A stretch of 12,255 nucleotides of DNA from an uncultured Oscillospiraceae bacterium. Lineage in GTDB: Bacteria > Bacillota > Clostridia > Oscillospirales > Acutalibacteraceae. How positions within the stretch are numbered: position 1 is the stretch's first letter; every line of letters starts with the position of its first letter. The stretch is taken from positions 1-12,255 of the forward strand of contig USHL01000023.1 in the NCBI GenBank assembly GCA_900554525.1. The letters are read 5' to 3'. Made by a program: the position numbers and the translations under genes. Positions 6,097 through 12,255 of this stretch are shown here, one piece after another. The notes beneath the pieces are model-generated. The model had not been told where the DNA came from. It did not search any database and saw only the letters and a program-made list of their open reading frames with translations.

Positions 6097-7479
6097 GTGT
6101 CTCAGATAAAGCATTACGATGTAGCGATAATCGGCGGTGGTATAGGCGGGCTTATGGCTGCTTACCGATTGAAATGCAATTCGCCGGAACTTAAAATTAT
6201 AATAACCGAACGCGGAAATACCCTTGAAAAACGCCATTGCCCTGCGGGAAAGGAAAGCGGATGCGTCCACTGTAAAACCTGCAGTATAACCAGCGGTTAT
6301 GCCGGAGCGGGAGCTTTTTCCGACGGCAAGTTTAATCTCGGAACTGCATATGGCGGAACCCTCGGAGAGGAATTGGGAGAGGATACGGCAACACGCTATA
6401 TCGATGAGGTGGATAAAATCCTCAATAAATACTGTACTTCAGGCGAGCCGGTGGTTTATAAATCAAACGAGGCGCTGAAGCTGAAGTGCTTACAGAACAA
6501 TCTGCGCCTGCTTGATATGAATGTTAAGCATTTGGGCACAGATAAAAATTATGCCACAATGCAGAACCTTATAAGCGCCCTTGCGGCAGACGGTGTAGAT
6601 ATGCTTGCTTTTTACGACTGCTCGGAGGTGGAACGGGGCGAAAACGGATATACCCTTAAATATACCAACGGCGAAAGCATAGAGGCGGAAAGGGTGATTA
6701 TCGCAACCGGCCGCGGCGGTGCCAATTTTGTGGCTGATTTCTGCCGCGCTTTCGGGGTGCGCATGCGCTCTAATTATGTCGATATCGGGGTAAGGGTCGA
6801 AATGAAGGATATGATTTGGAAAGAATTTTCCGACCGTATCTATGAACCGAAGATACTCTACAAGACCAAGACCTTTGAGGATCGCTGCCGCATGTTCTGC
6901 TTTAACAAAGGCGGACTTGTTTCGGCAGAAAACAATCACGGCATAATAACAGCCAACGGACACTCGTTTGCCGACCCGGAAAAGAAAACCGATAACTGTA
7001 ACTTCGCGATACTTTCAAGTATACGCTTCACCGAGCCCTTTAACCAGCCGACCGAATATGCCGAAAGCATATCAAGGCTTGCTAATATGATAGGAAAGGG
7101 CAGCGTGCTGGTGCAGCGCTTCGGCGATCTGGTGCGGGGCAGACGTACCAACGATCACCGTCTGGGGCAGAACACAGTTATCCCCACCCTCAAGGCAACG
7201 GCGGGGGATATTTCGCTGGTACTGCCTCACAGGATACTGACAAATATAATCGAGACAATATACGCGCTTGATAAGGTGGCTCCCGGCACCGCCAACGACG
7301 ATACGCTGCTTTACGGCTGTGAAAGCAAATATTATTCGATACGCCCCGAATTTATGAACGATAAGTTCGAACTGGTGGACGGCGTGTACATCATAGGCGA
7401 CGGGTCGGGTATCTGCCGCGGACTTTCCCAGTCGGGAGCTATGGGTATTTATGTTGCCGACTGCATAACCGGAAAATAA
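6097..7479 (+). CDS. FAD-dependent dehydrogenase, COG2509-like
   Basis: A 460-residue cytoplasmic flavoprotein. It starts at GTG behind AAAGGATGG (6081-6089); the ATG inside that stretch is out of frame. The N-terminal Rossmann motif is IIGGGIGG (11-18), with acidic E38 closing the second strand for the FAD ribose. A distinctive segment follows: cysteines 48, 56, 59 and 62 (CX7CX2CX2C), then GYAGAGAFSDGK (67-78), typical of the COG2509 'uncharacterised FAD-dependent dehydrogenase' group. Further flavin-fold signatures are ATGRGGANF (203-211) and the C-terminal YIIGDGSG (431-438) followed by CRGLSQSGAMG. The cysteines could bind a metal or Fe-S cluster, or act as redox thiols; this is inference. 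The substrate is unknown. The gene has its own promoter and terminator, so it is monocistronic and not part of either transporter operon. Confidence 0.88.
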   Translation: MSQIKHYDVAIIGGGIGGLMAAYRLKCNSPELKIIITERGNTLEKRHCPAGKESGCVHCKTCSITSGYAGAGAFSDGKFNLGTAYGGTLGEELGEDTATRYIDEVDKILNKYCTSGEPVVYKSNEALKLKCLQNNLRLLDMNVKHLGTDKNYATMQNLISALAADGVDMLAFYDCSEVERGENGYTLKYTNGESIEAERVIIATGRGGANFVADFCRAFGVRMRSNYVDIGVRVEMKDMIWKEFSDRIYEPKILYKTKTFEDRCRMFCFNKGGLVSAENNHGIITANGHSFADPEKKTDNCNFAILSSIRFTEPFNQPTEYAESISRLANMIGKGSVLVQRFGDLVRGRRTNDHRLGQNTVIPTLKATAGDISLVLPHRILTNIIETIYALDKVAPGTANDDTLLYGCESKYYSIRPEFMNDKFELVDGVYIIGDGSGICRGLSQSGAMGIYVADCITGK

Positions 7480-7496
7480 AAAATCTCTGTATACTT

Positions 7497-7528
7497 CCCT
7501 GTCGCTTAAAATGCGACGGGGATTTTTT
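7497..7528 (+). terminator. Intrinsic terminator of the FAD dehydrogenase gene
   Basis: CCCTGTCGC (7497-7505) pairs with GCGACGGGG (7513-7521) with one T-G wobble around a 7-nt loop, followed by T6 at 7523-7528. It lies 17 bases past the TAA stop. From 7530 to 7647 I see only AT-rich spacer, with no convincing gene, RNA or repeat. Confidence 0.88.
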
Positions 7529-7647
7529 ATTCCTGATATTTATACTCTTGCAAAACAGGAGCGGATTGTTATTTTAAACAAGAAAGAGATATTGTGAATT
7601 TCCAAATTGTAAATATGAACAAACTTTGAAAAAGCTGTCATATTTTG

Positions 7648-7676
7648 TTGACTTTGAAGATTTTGTGTGTTAGGAT
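7648..7676 (+). promoter_or_regulatory. Promoter of the xpt/nucleoside-transport operon
   Basis: TTGACT (7648-7653), 17 bp, then TAGGAT (7671-7676). Initiation near 7683 would leave about 18 nt before the riboswitch P1 helix, which is the normal arrangement for a riboswitch leader. The -10 departs from consensus by two bases. Confidence 0.65.
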
Positions 7677-7700
7677 TAATCCATACAGATATGAATATTT

Positions 7701-7765
7701 GCCAATATAAATTTGGATAAACGGCCCAAATGTTTCTACCGCACGCCTAAGATGCGACTATTGGT
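7701..7765 (+). promoter_or_regulatory. Guanine-class purine riboswitch aptamer
   Basis: A three-way junction can be drawn. P1 is CCAATA (7702-7707) with TATTGG (7759-7764). J1/2 is TAA. P2 is ATTTGG (7711-7716) with CCAAAT (7726-7731). J2/3 is GTTTCTACC, exactly the conserved purine-riboswitch core. P3 is CGCA (7740-7743) with TGCG (7753-7756). J3/1 reads GACTAT, placing a C (7758) at the position equivalent to C74, which specifies guanine/hypoxanthine/xanthine over adenine. P2-L2 has the same 21-nt length as the B. subtilis xpt aptamer and keeps the GG at the L2 end; P3-L3 is 2 nt shorter. The loop-closing positions are A-C mismatches. Location upstream of xpt supports the call. Ligand binding should favour the downstream terminator. 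Confidence 0.92.
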
Positions 7766-7784
7766 TTTCTTCGGTATTGGCAGG

Positions 7785-7818
7785 CAGACTTAAATGTTTA
7801 AGTCTGTTTTTTGTTTTT
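7785..7818 (+). terminator. Riboswitch-controlled terminator before xpt
   Basis: CAGACTTAA (7785-7793) pairs with TTAAGTCTG (7798-7806) around a 4-nt loop, followed by TTTTTTGTTTTT (7807-7818). It lies between the aptamer and the SD AAAGGAG (7831-7837), so it is the expression platform. A possible antiterminator pairs TAAG and TGC of the P3 strand (7748-7751, 7753-7755) with CTTA and GCA (7789-7792, 7784-7786), which would break both P3 and the terminator. Confidence 0.9.
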
Positions 7819-7845
7819 GATAACGCCTTTAAAGGAGCTTGGTAT

Positions 7846-8421
7846 ATGAAAGCGCTTGAGGAGAAAATACTAAAAGAGGGAACTGTGCTTCCCGGCAATA
7901 TTCTGAAAGTCGGTTCGTTTCTTAATCATCAGATAGACGTTGATTTCATTATGGAGATGGGCCGTGAGATAAACCGTCTTTTTGAAAACTCCGGCGCTAC
8001 AAAAATACTCACTATCGAAACGTCGGGAATCGCTGTTGCAGTCGGTGCGGGCGCGGCTATGCACCTGCCTGTGGTTTTTGCCAAAAAGCATAAGACCAGC
8101 AACGTCTCGGGTGAAGTTTACAAAACGGCCGTACATTCTTATACCCACGGCGTCGATTATACGGTTGTAGTCGAAAAGACATACTTAAAGCCTTTTGACC
8201 GCGTGCTTATAGTTGATGATTTTCTCGCCAACGGCAAGGCGGTTTTGGGGCTTATCGATATCGTAAATCAGGCGGGGGCCGAAACTGTCGGCGCGGCCTG
8301 CGCTATTGAAAAAGGTTTTCAGAAAGGCGGGGACGCCCTGCGTGAAAGCGGGATACACGTTGAGTCTCTGGCGATTATCGAAAGCATGGAAAACGGTATA
8401 GTTTTCCGAAAACAGGGGTAA
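7846..8421 (+). CDS. xpt: Xanthine phosphoribosyltransferase
   Basis: A 191-residue cytoplasmic enzyme that transfers ribose-5-phosphate from PRPP to xanthine, giving XMP and pyrophosphate, with guanine often a secondary substrate; it is a purine salvage step. The N-terminus follows the XPRT pattern, with LKEGTVLPGN (9-18) and the base-specificity segment SFLNHQID (24-31). The PRPP-binding motif is RVLIVDDFLANGKA (119-132) with the adjacent acidic pair D124-D125. KKHKTSN (~84-90) fits the flexible catalytic loop region. Length agrees with B. subtilis Xpt (194 aa). The ATG at 7846 follows AAAGGAG by 8 nt; an upstream in-frame ATG at 7777 lies before the riboswitch terminator and was rejected. 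It is the first gene of an operon continuing into nucleoside transport genes. Low purine should raise expression by antitermination. Confidence 0.96.
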   Translation: MKALEEKILKEGTVLPGNILKVGSFLNHQIDVDFIMEMGREINRLFENSGATKILTIETSGIAVAVGAGAAMHLPVVFAKKHKTSNVSGEVYKTAVHSYTHGVDYTVVVEKTYLKPFDRVLIVDDFLANGKAVLGLIDIVNQAGAETVGAACAIEKGFQKGGDALRESGIHVESLAIIESMENGIVFRKQG

Positions 8422-8439
8422 TAAGCGTTTTTCGCTTAT
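8421..8439 (+). other. Intercistronic hairpin after xpt, no U-tract
   Basis: ATAAGCG (8421-8427) pairs perfectly with CGCTTAT (8433-8439) around T5. It begins at the last base of the xpt stop codon and ends 14 nt before the next SD. It lacks a following T-run, so termination is unlikely; mRNA 3'-end protection or processing between xpt and the lipoprotein gene fits better. Confidence 0.6.
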
Positions 8440-8465
8440 CATAAAAACCATTTGGAGGAAGAATT

Positions 8466-9710
8466 ATGAAGAAAATTACAGCGATACTGCTGAGTCTGGC
8501 AATGCTTTTTGCATTCGCAGGCTGCGGCAGCAAGGACACCGCGTCTGACGGTACAGCAGGCAAAAGCGATCTGAAGGTCGGCTTTATCTATCTGCACGAC
8601 GAAAACTCGACCTATGACGCTAACTTTATCAAGGCAGCCAAAGCCGCCTGCGAAAAAATGGGAGTAGAAATGCTCGAGAAGAAGAACATCCCCGAATCAA
8701 GCGAATGCAAGGACGCCGCTCTCGACCTTGCCGACCGCGGCTGCGATATAGTATTCGCCGATTCCTTCGGTCACGAGCCGTTTCTTGCCGAGGCTGCCGC
8801 GGAATATCCCAATGTTCAGTTCTGCCATGCAACCGGAACCACCGCGCATACCTCTGAGCTCGACAATCTGCACAACGCTTTCGCTTCTATATATGAAGGC
8901 CGTTACCTCGCCGGAGTTGCCGCCGGTATGAAGCTCAACGAAATGATCGAAAGCGGAAAGATAACCGCTGAGCAGGCCAAAATGGGCTATGTCGGCGCTT
9001 TCACATATGCGGAGGTTATTTCCGGATATACTTCTTTCTATCTCGGTGCCAAGTCGGTATGCCCCTCTGTTACTATGGAGGTTCAGTTCACCGGCAGCTG
9101 GTATGACGAGACCAAGGAAAAGGAAGCCGCCACTCAGCTTATCAATAATAAGTGCGTGCTTATAAGCCAGCATGCCGATTCAATGGGCGCTCCTACCGCC
9201 TGTGAAAATGAAGGTGTTCCCAACGTTTCCTATAACGGCAGCACGGTTGAGTCCTGCCCCAACACCTTTATAGTTTCCTCGGCTATCAACTGGGAGCCTT
9301 ATTTCGAGCATATGATCGAGTGCGTGAAAAACGGCAAGGATATTGAAAAAGACTGGTGCGGTACGCTGGCCACCGGTTCGGTTGTCCTGAGTGATATTAA
9401 TGAAAATGTCGCTGCAGAGGGAACTCAGGCAAAGCTTGACGAGGTTAAGGCTCAGCTTGAGGACGGCACTCTGCATGTCTTCGATACCAAGACCTTCACT
9501 GTTACGGTTACCGATAAGACAAATGTGAATGCCAAGGTAGACGCGGACAAGCATCTGACCAGCTATATGGCCGATGTTGATACCGACGCGGACTATACAC
9601 CCGATACCGAGGCGGTAAAGGACGGATATTTCCACGAGTCCGAATATCGCTCGGCGCCGTATTTTGATCTTCAGATCGACGGCATAACCCTTTCAAACAC
9701 CGCTTTTTAA
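8466..9710 (+). CDS. BMP-family ABC substrate-binding lipoprotein
   Basis: A 414-residue extracytoplasmic binding protein. Residues 2-19 are a lipoprotein signal peptide ending in the lipobox FAGC, with C20 as the lipidated residue, followed by a Gly/Ser/Asp linker. The mature part begins KVGFIYLHDENSTYDANF (~38-55), the first strand and purine-binding loop region of the BMP/Med/PnrA fold, and continues with DIVFADSFGHE, the FCHATG strand, the NLHNAFASIYEGRYLAG segment and MGYVGAFTYAEVISGYTSF, all typical of the family. BMP proteins deliver purine nucleosides (some carry other ligands) to an importer whose ATPase and permease are encoded next. GGAGG at 8454-8458 gives the start at 8466. Location behind xpt and the guanine riboswitch supports a purine nucleoside or base ligand, by inference. 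It is somewhat longer than typical BMP proteins, with an extended acidic C-terminus. Confidence 0.93.
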   Translation: MKKITAILLSLAMLFAFAGCGSKDTASDGTAGKSDLKVGFIYLHDENSTYDANFIKAAKAACEKMGVEMLEKKNIPESSECKDAALDLADRGCDIVFADSFGHEPFLAEAAAEYPNVQFCHATGTTAHTSELDNLHNAFASIYEGRYLAGVAAGMKLNEMIESGKITAEQAKMGYVGAFTYAEVISGYTSFYLGAKSVCPSVTMEVQFTGSWYDETKEKEAATQLINNKCVLISQHADSMGAPTACENEGVPNVSYNGSTVESCPNTFIVSSAINWEPYFEHMIECVKNGKDIEKDWCGTLATGSVVLSDINENVAAEGTQAKLDEVKAQLEDGTLHVFDTKTFTVTVTDKTNVNAKVDADKHLTSYMADVDTDADYTPDTEAVKDGYFHESEYRSAPYFDLQIDGITLSNTAF

Positions 9711-9723
9711 AGACCGCATTTCA

Positions 9724-9747
9724 AGGCGGGGCAATTTTGCCCCGCCT
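9724..9747 (+). other. Stable intercistronic hairpin after the lipoprotein gene
   Basis: AGGCGGGGC (9724-9732) pairs perfectly with GCCCCGCCT (9739-9747) around AATTTT, which can pair further. It lies 13 bases past the stop. The following bases, GCTTTGCTTTG, are a poor U-tract, so it is at most a partial terminator. It likely protects the 3' end of the lipoprotein mRNA, keeping the binding protein above ATPase and permease levels. Confidence 0.7.
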
Positions 9748-9771
9748 GCTTTGCTTTGAGAGAAAAGACTC

Positions 9772-9820
9772 GAATCCGGAAAAATGCACCGAATGTACGG
9801 CGGCTCGTTTTTCCGAATTC
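9772..9820 (+). other. Long-armed stem-loop upstream of the ABC ATPase
   Basis: GAATCCGGAAAAA (9772-9784) can pair with TTTTTCCGAATTC (9808-9820) at 12 of 13 positions, the exception being C9776-A9816, enclosing a 23-nt loop. The stem ends 7 nt before the SD GGAGGT (9828-9833) of the ATPase gene. It may separate the ATPase gene's translation from the upstream hairpin, or be a processing site. Function is inferred; no promoter is apparent in 9711-9840. Confidence 0.5.
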
Positions 9821-9840
9821 AAGGAACGGAGGTAAGCAAA

Positions 9841-11388
9841 ATGAGCCGTGAAGCGGCGATTGAGCTTAAAAACATAACTAAAACTTTCGGCAGCGTCGTT
9901 GCAAATAAGGATGTCTGTCTTAAGGTGCGGCGCGGTGAGATACTTTCCGTGCTCGGCGAGAACGGCAGCGGAAAGACCACGCTGATGAATATGATAGCCG
10001 GCATATATTTCCCCGACAGCGGTCAGATATTTATTGACGGAAACGAGGTCGTGATACGTTCCCCGCGCGATGCATTCGGTTACGGCATCGGTATGATACA
10101 TCAGCATTTCAAGCTGGTCGATGTTTTTTCGGCGGCTGAAAATATTGTACTGGGGCTTAAGGACGGCGAACGCTACAATATCAGAAAATCGGCTGAGAAG
10201 ATAAAAAAGATAAGCGAACAGTACGGCTTTGAAATCGACCCGGAAAAAAAGATATACGAAATGTCGGTTTCCGAAAAGCAGACGGTCGAGATAATCAAGG
10301 TGCTTTACCGAGGAGCCGATATACTTATACTTGATGAGCCGACCGCCGTGCTTACTCCGCAGGAGACCGAAAAGCTTTTCGATGTGCTGCGCAAAATGCG
10401 GAATGACGGCAAGGCTATAATCATAATCACTCATAAGCTGCATGAGGTGCTGGCTCTTTCCGACCGTGTTGCGGTGCTCAGAAAGGGCGAATACATAGGC
10501 ACTGTCGATACCGCCGCCACAAATGAGGCTGAGCTGACCGAGATGATGGTTGGAAAGAAAATATCCCTTAATATTGAAAGAAGCGAACCGAAAAACCCGC
10601 AGGACAGACTTATAGTAGAGGGTCTTGACTGTATTAACCGTGAGGGTGTAAAGGTGCTTGATAATGTTTCGTTTACCGCACGCTCCGGGGAGATTTTAGG
10701 CATCGCGGGAATTGCCGGCAGCGGCCAGCGCGAGCTGCTTGAGGCTATAGCCGGTCTACAGCATTTAGAGGGCGGCAGCATACTTTACAATAATCCGAAG
10801 ACCGGAGCGCAGGATAATCTGCGGGATAAGACTCCGATGCAGATACGTGAGCTCGGCGTCAGACTTTCATTCGTACCGGAGGACAGGCTCGGGATGGGGC
10901 TTGTCGGAAATATGGATATTGTTGATAATATGATGCTGAGAAGTTACCGCGGGGGCAGATCCTTCTTCTTGCAGCGCAAGGCGCCGAAATCCCTTGCCGA
11001 AAAGATAATAAACGAGCTTGAGGTCGTGACGCCGTCGGCTTCCACACCGGTGCGGCGGCTTTCGGGCGGAAATGTGCAGAAGGTGCTTGTCGGCAGGGAA
11101 ATTGCCGCGTCTCCTACAGTGCTGATGGCAGCCTATCCGGTAAGGGGACTGGATATAAACTCCTCTTATACGATATATAATCTTCTTAACCGTCAGAAGG
11201 AAAACGGAGTGGCCGTTATTTTTGTTGGTGAGGATTTGGATGTGCTCATTGAGCTTTGCGACCGTATTATGGTTATCGGTTCGGGCAGAGTTACCGGCAT
11301 AGTGGACGGGCGCACCGCCGAAAAGGAAAAAATAGGTCTTATGATGACCGGAACACATACTGATTTAAAAGGAGGCGGACAGCCGTGA
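9841..11388 (+). CDS. Nucleoside-type ABC importer ATPase, two NBDs
   Basis: A 515-residue tandem ATPase of the sugar/nucleoside (RbsA-, YufO/NupO-like) class. NBD1 is complete: Walker A GENGSGKTT (39-47), signature region MSVSEKQTVEI (from 141), Walker B ILILDEP (161-167) with catalytic E166, and switch H198. NBD2 is degenerate, as is usual for the class: GIAGSGQREL (from 290) replaces Walker A and lacks lysine; the signature LSGGN is intact (407-411), but the Walker B end reads LMAAYPVRGLD (428-438), with A and Y where D and E would stand. ATP hydrolysis should therefore occur at one site. GGAGGT at 9828-9833 sets the start at 9841; an in-frame ATG at 9784 has no SD and sits in a stem-loop. 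The stop overlaps the permease start (GTGA). With the BMP lipoprotein and permease it forms the importer. Confidence 0.94.
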   Translation: MSREAAIELKNITKTFGSVVANKDVCLKVRRGEILSVLGENGSGKTTLMNMIAGIYFPDSGQIFIDGNEVVIRSPRDAFGYGIGMIHQHFKLVDVFSAAENIVLGLKDGERYNIRKSAEKIKKISEQYGFEIDPEKKIYEMSVSEKQTVEIIKVLYRGADILILDEPTAVLTPQETEKLFDVLRKMRNDGKAIIIITHKLHEVLALSDRVAVLRKGEYIGTVDTAATNEAELTEMMVGKKISLNIERSEPKNPQDRLIVEGLDCINREGVKVLDNVSFTARSGEILGIAGIAGSGQRELLEAIAGLQHLEGGSILYNNPKTGAQDNLRDKTPMQIRELGVRLSFVPEDRLGMGLVGNMDIVDNMMLRSYRGGRSFFLQRKAPKSLAEKIINELEVVTPSASTPVRRLSGGNVQKVLVGREIAASPTVLMAAYPVRGLDINSSYTIYNLLNRQKENGVAVIFVGEDLDVLIELCDRIMVIGSGRVTGIVDGRTAEKEKIGLMMTGTHTDLKGGGQP

Positions 11389-12255
11389 AAGCATCGGAAA
11401 AGCATATACGCGAGCCGCTTTTTCATATAGTAAAGCGCGATGAGCTCGTATGGTGGGCTTCTTGGCTCATACGTATAGCATCGGTGGCGGCGGCGCTTAT
11501 TGTCTGCGCTCTGGTGACGGTGCTTCTTACGGGCGAAAATCCTCTGAGCGTTTACGTCACAATGATCGACGGTGCAATAGGCACCGAGCGACGTGTCTGG
11601 GGGCTTTTGCAGAATATTGCGATGCTGCTGTGTGTTTCACTCGCAGTGACCCCGGCTTTCAAAATGAGATTTTGGAACATCGGCGCCGAAGGGCAGGTGC
11701 TGGTAGGCGGTATGGCTACTGCCGCTTGTATGATACTTTTCGGCGAAAAGCTGCCTACATTTGTTCTTATGCCGCTTATAATTGTCGCCAGCATGCTGGC
11801 CGGTGCAATATGGGCGGTAATACCGGCGTTTTTTAAGGCCAAATGGAATACGAACGAGACTTTGTTCACCCTTATGATGAATTACATAGCCATACAGATT
11901 GTTTCCTATTTTACTCTTCAATGGTCGGTGCCTAAGGGTTCGGGGCAGATAGGCGTAATCAACCGCGAAACTCATGCGGGCTGGATACCTTCGCTCGGCG
12001 GCTACGACTATCTGATAAATATACTCATTGTCGCTCTGCTGACCGTGCTTATGTATATTTATCTTAAAAAGAGCAAGCAGGGTTATGAGATATCGGTTGT
12101 AGGCGAAAGTGAAAACACCGCCCGATATATCGGCATAAACGTTAAAAAGGTAATAATCCGGACTATGATAATTTCCGGGGTGATCTGCGGTATCGCCGGT
12201 TTTCTGCTGGTAAGCGGCACCGATCATACAATAACCCGTGACACCGCAGCGGGCC
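11385..12255 (+). CDS. Nucleoside-type ABC importer permease, truncated by window end
   Basis: An open frame of 290 codons starting at GTG in the four-base GTGA overlap with the ATPase stop, with GGAGG at 11371-11375 (9-nt spacing); it runs off the window. Residues ~27-55 form the first membrane helix (after a basic N-terminus and a WW pair), followed by several more hydrophobic segments, including ones around 112-150 and 205-225. Visible family features of the RbsC/NupP-type permease (BPD_transp_2) are FWNIGAEGQVLVGG near the second-third helices, TLMMNYIA in mid-protein, the cytoplasmic coupling region with VVGESENTARYIGINV, and the following ISGVICGIAGFLLVSG helix. It would pair with a second permease expected just downstream, since importers of this class normally use two. 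Together with the BMP lipoprotein and the ATPase it should import purine nucleosides or bases. Confidence 0.92.
   Translation, partial: MKASEKHIREPLFHIVKRDELVWWASWLIRIASVAAALIVCALVTVLLTGENPLSVYVTMIDGAIGTERRVWGLLQNIAMLLCVSLAVTPAFKMRFWNIGAEGQVLVGGMATAACMILFGEKLPTFVLMPLIIVASMLAGAIWAVIPAFFKAKWNTNETLFTLMMNYIAIQIVSYFTLQWSVPKGSGQIGVINRETHAGWIPSLGGYDYLINILIVALLTVLMYIYLKKSKQGYEISVVGESENTARYIGINVKKVIIRTMIISGVICGIAGFLLVSGTDHTITRDTAAG

Noticed and set aside
7530..7647. AT-rich spacer searched for a small ORF or RNA, including the palindromic AATTTCCAAATT
   Set aside because: The palindrome is low-complexity and isolated; no SD-linked ORF, repeat array or RNA fold is convincing.
7826..7835. Perfect 10-bp palindrome CCTTTAAAGG overlapping the xpt SD
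   Set aside because: It cannot form a stable hairpin (three pairs at most around a 4-nt loop), and half of it is simply the SD.
7777..7845. Upstream ATG-type start extending xpt by 23 codons
   Set aside because: It spans the riboswitch terminator and T-tract; the start at 7846 has AAAGGAG and matches Xpt N-termini.
9784..9840. Upstream ATG extending the ABC ATPase by 19 codons
   Set aside because: No SD and located in a stem-loop; GGAGGT sits 8 nt before the ATG at 9841.
9721..10443. 240-codon open frame on the minus strand
   Set aside because: It is fully antisense to the ABC ATPase NBD1, has a His/Tyr/Arg-rich composition typical of antisense shadows, and no recognisable domain.

Overview
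The window looks like chromosomal core sequence from an anaerobic Gram-positive Clostridia member. The Oscillospiraceae/Ruminococcaceae are the best guess. The basis is GGAGG-type ribosome binding sites throughout, textbook sigma-A promoters, intrinsic terminators, a guanine-class riboswitch ahead of xpt, a GldA/GldF/GldG + DUF4340 ABC operon, and a cohesin-domain protein of the kind found in gut fibre degraders. No mobile element, CRISPR array, tRNA or rRNA is visible. The assignment comes from gene content only; no search was run.

Region 1 (1-780). A short membrane-anchored single-cohesin protein is encoded on the minus strand, closed by a GC-rich hairpin. It diverges from the next operon. 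The intergenic space holds two back-to-back promoters, each with 17-bp spacing.

Region 2 (782-5977). Four tightly coupled plus-strand genes encode an ABC exporter-like complex: an ATPase, a six-helix ABC-2 permease, a GldG-family protein with a large extracytoplasmic domain, and a DUF4340 protein. Stop and start codons overlap (TAATG, ATGA) or are separated by one RBS, so this is one transcriptional unit. Three of the four products carry long charged tails on the cytoplasmic side. The substrate is unknown.

Region 3 (5981-7528). A single gene encodes a COG2509-type FAD-dependent dehydrogenase with a four-cysteine motif. Its promoter lies before, not after, the hairpin/T-tract that ends the preceding operon, so the hairpin sits in the first ~45 nt of its own transcript. 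A strong terminator follows the gene.

Region 4 (7530-12255, runs off the window). This is a purine salvage and uptake operon. Promoter, guanine-class aptamer, terminator and RBS are followed by xpt (xanthine phosphoribosyltransferase), a BMP-family lipoprotein, a double-NBD nucleoside-type ABC ATPase, and a GTG-started permease truncated at the window edge. Intercistronic hairpins flank the lipoprotein gene and probably set subunit ratios. The likely logic is that low guanine/xanthine lets transcription continue, making an importer for nucleosides or bases and the enzyme that converts xanthine/guanine to the nucleotide.

The most interesting points are the aptamer (canonical ligand core but non-canonical loop-closing pairs and a shifted kissing contact), the shared terminator/leader before the FAD gene, and the uncharacterised GldAFG/DUF4340 complex. 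I found no clear evidence of a wholly new system.
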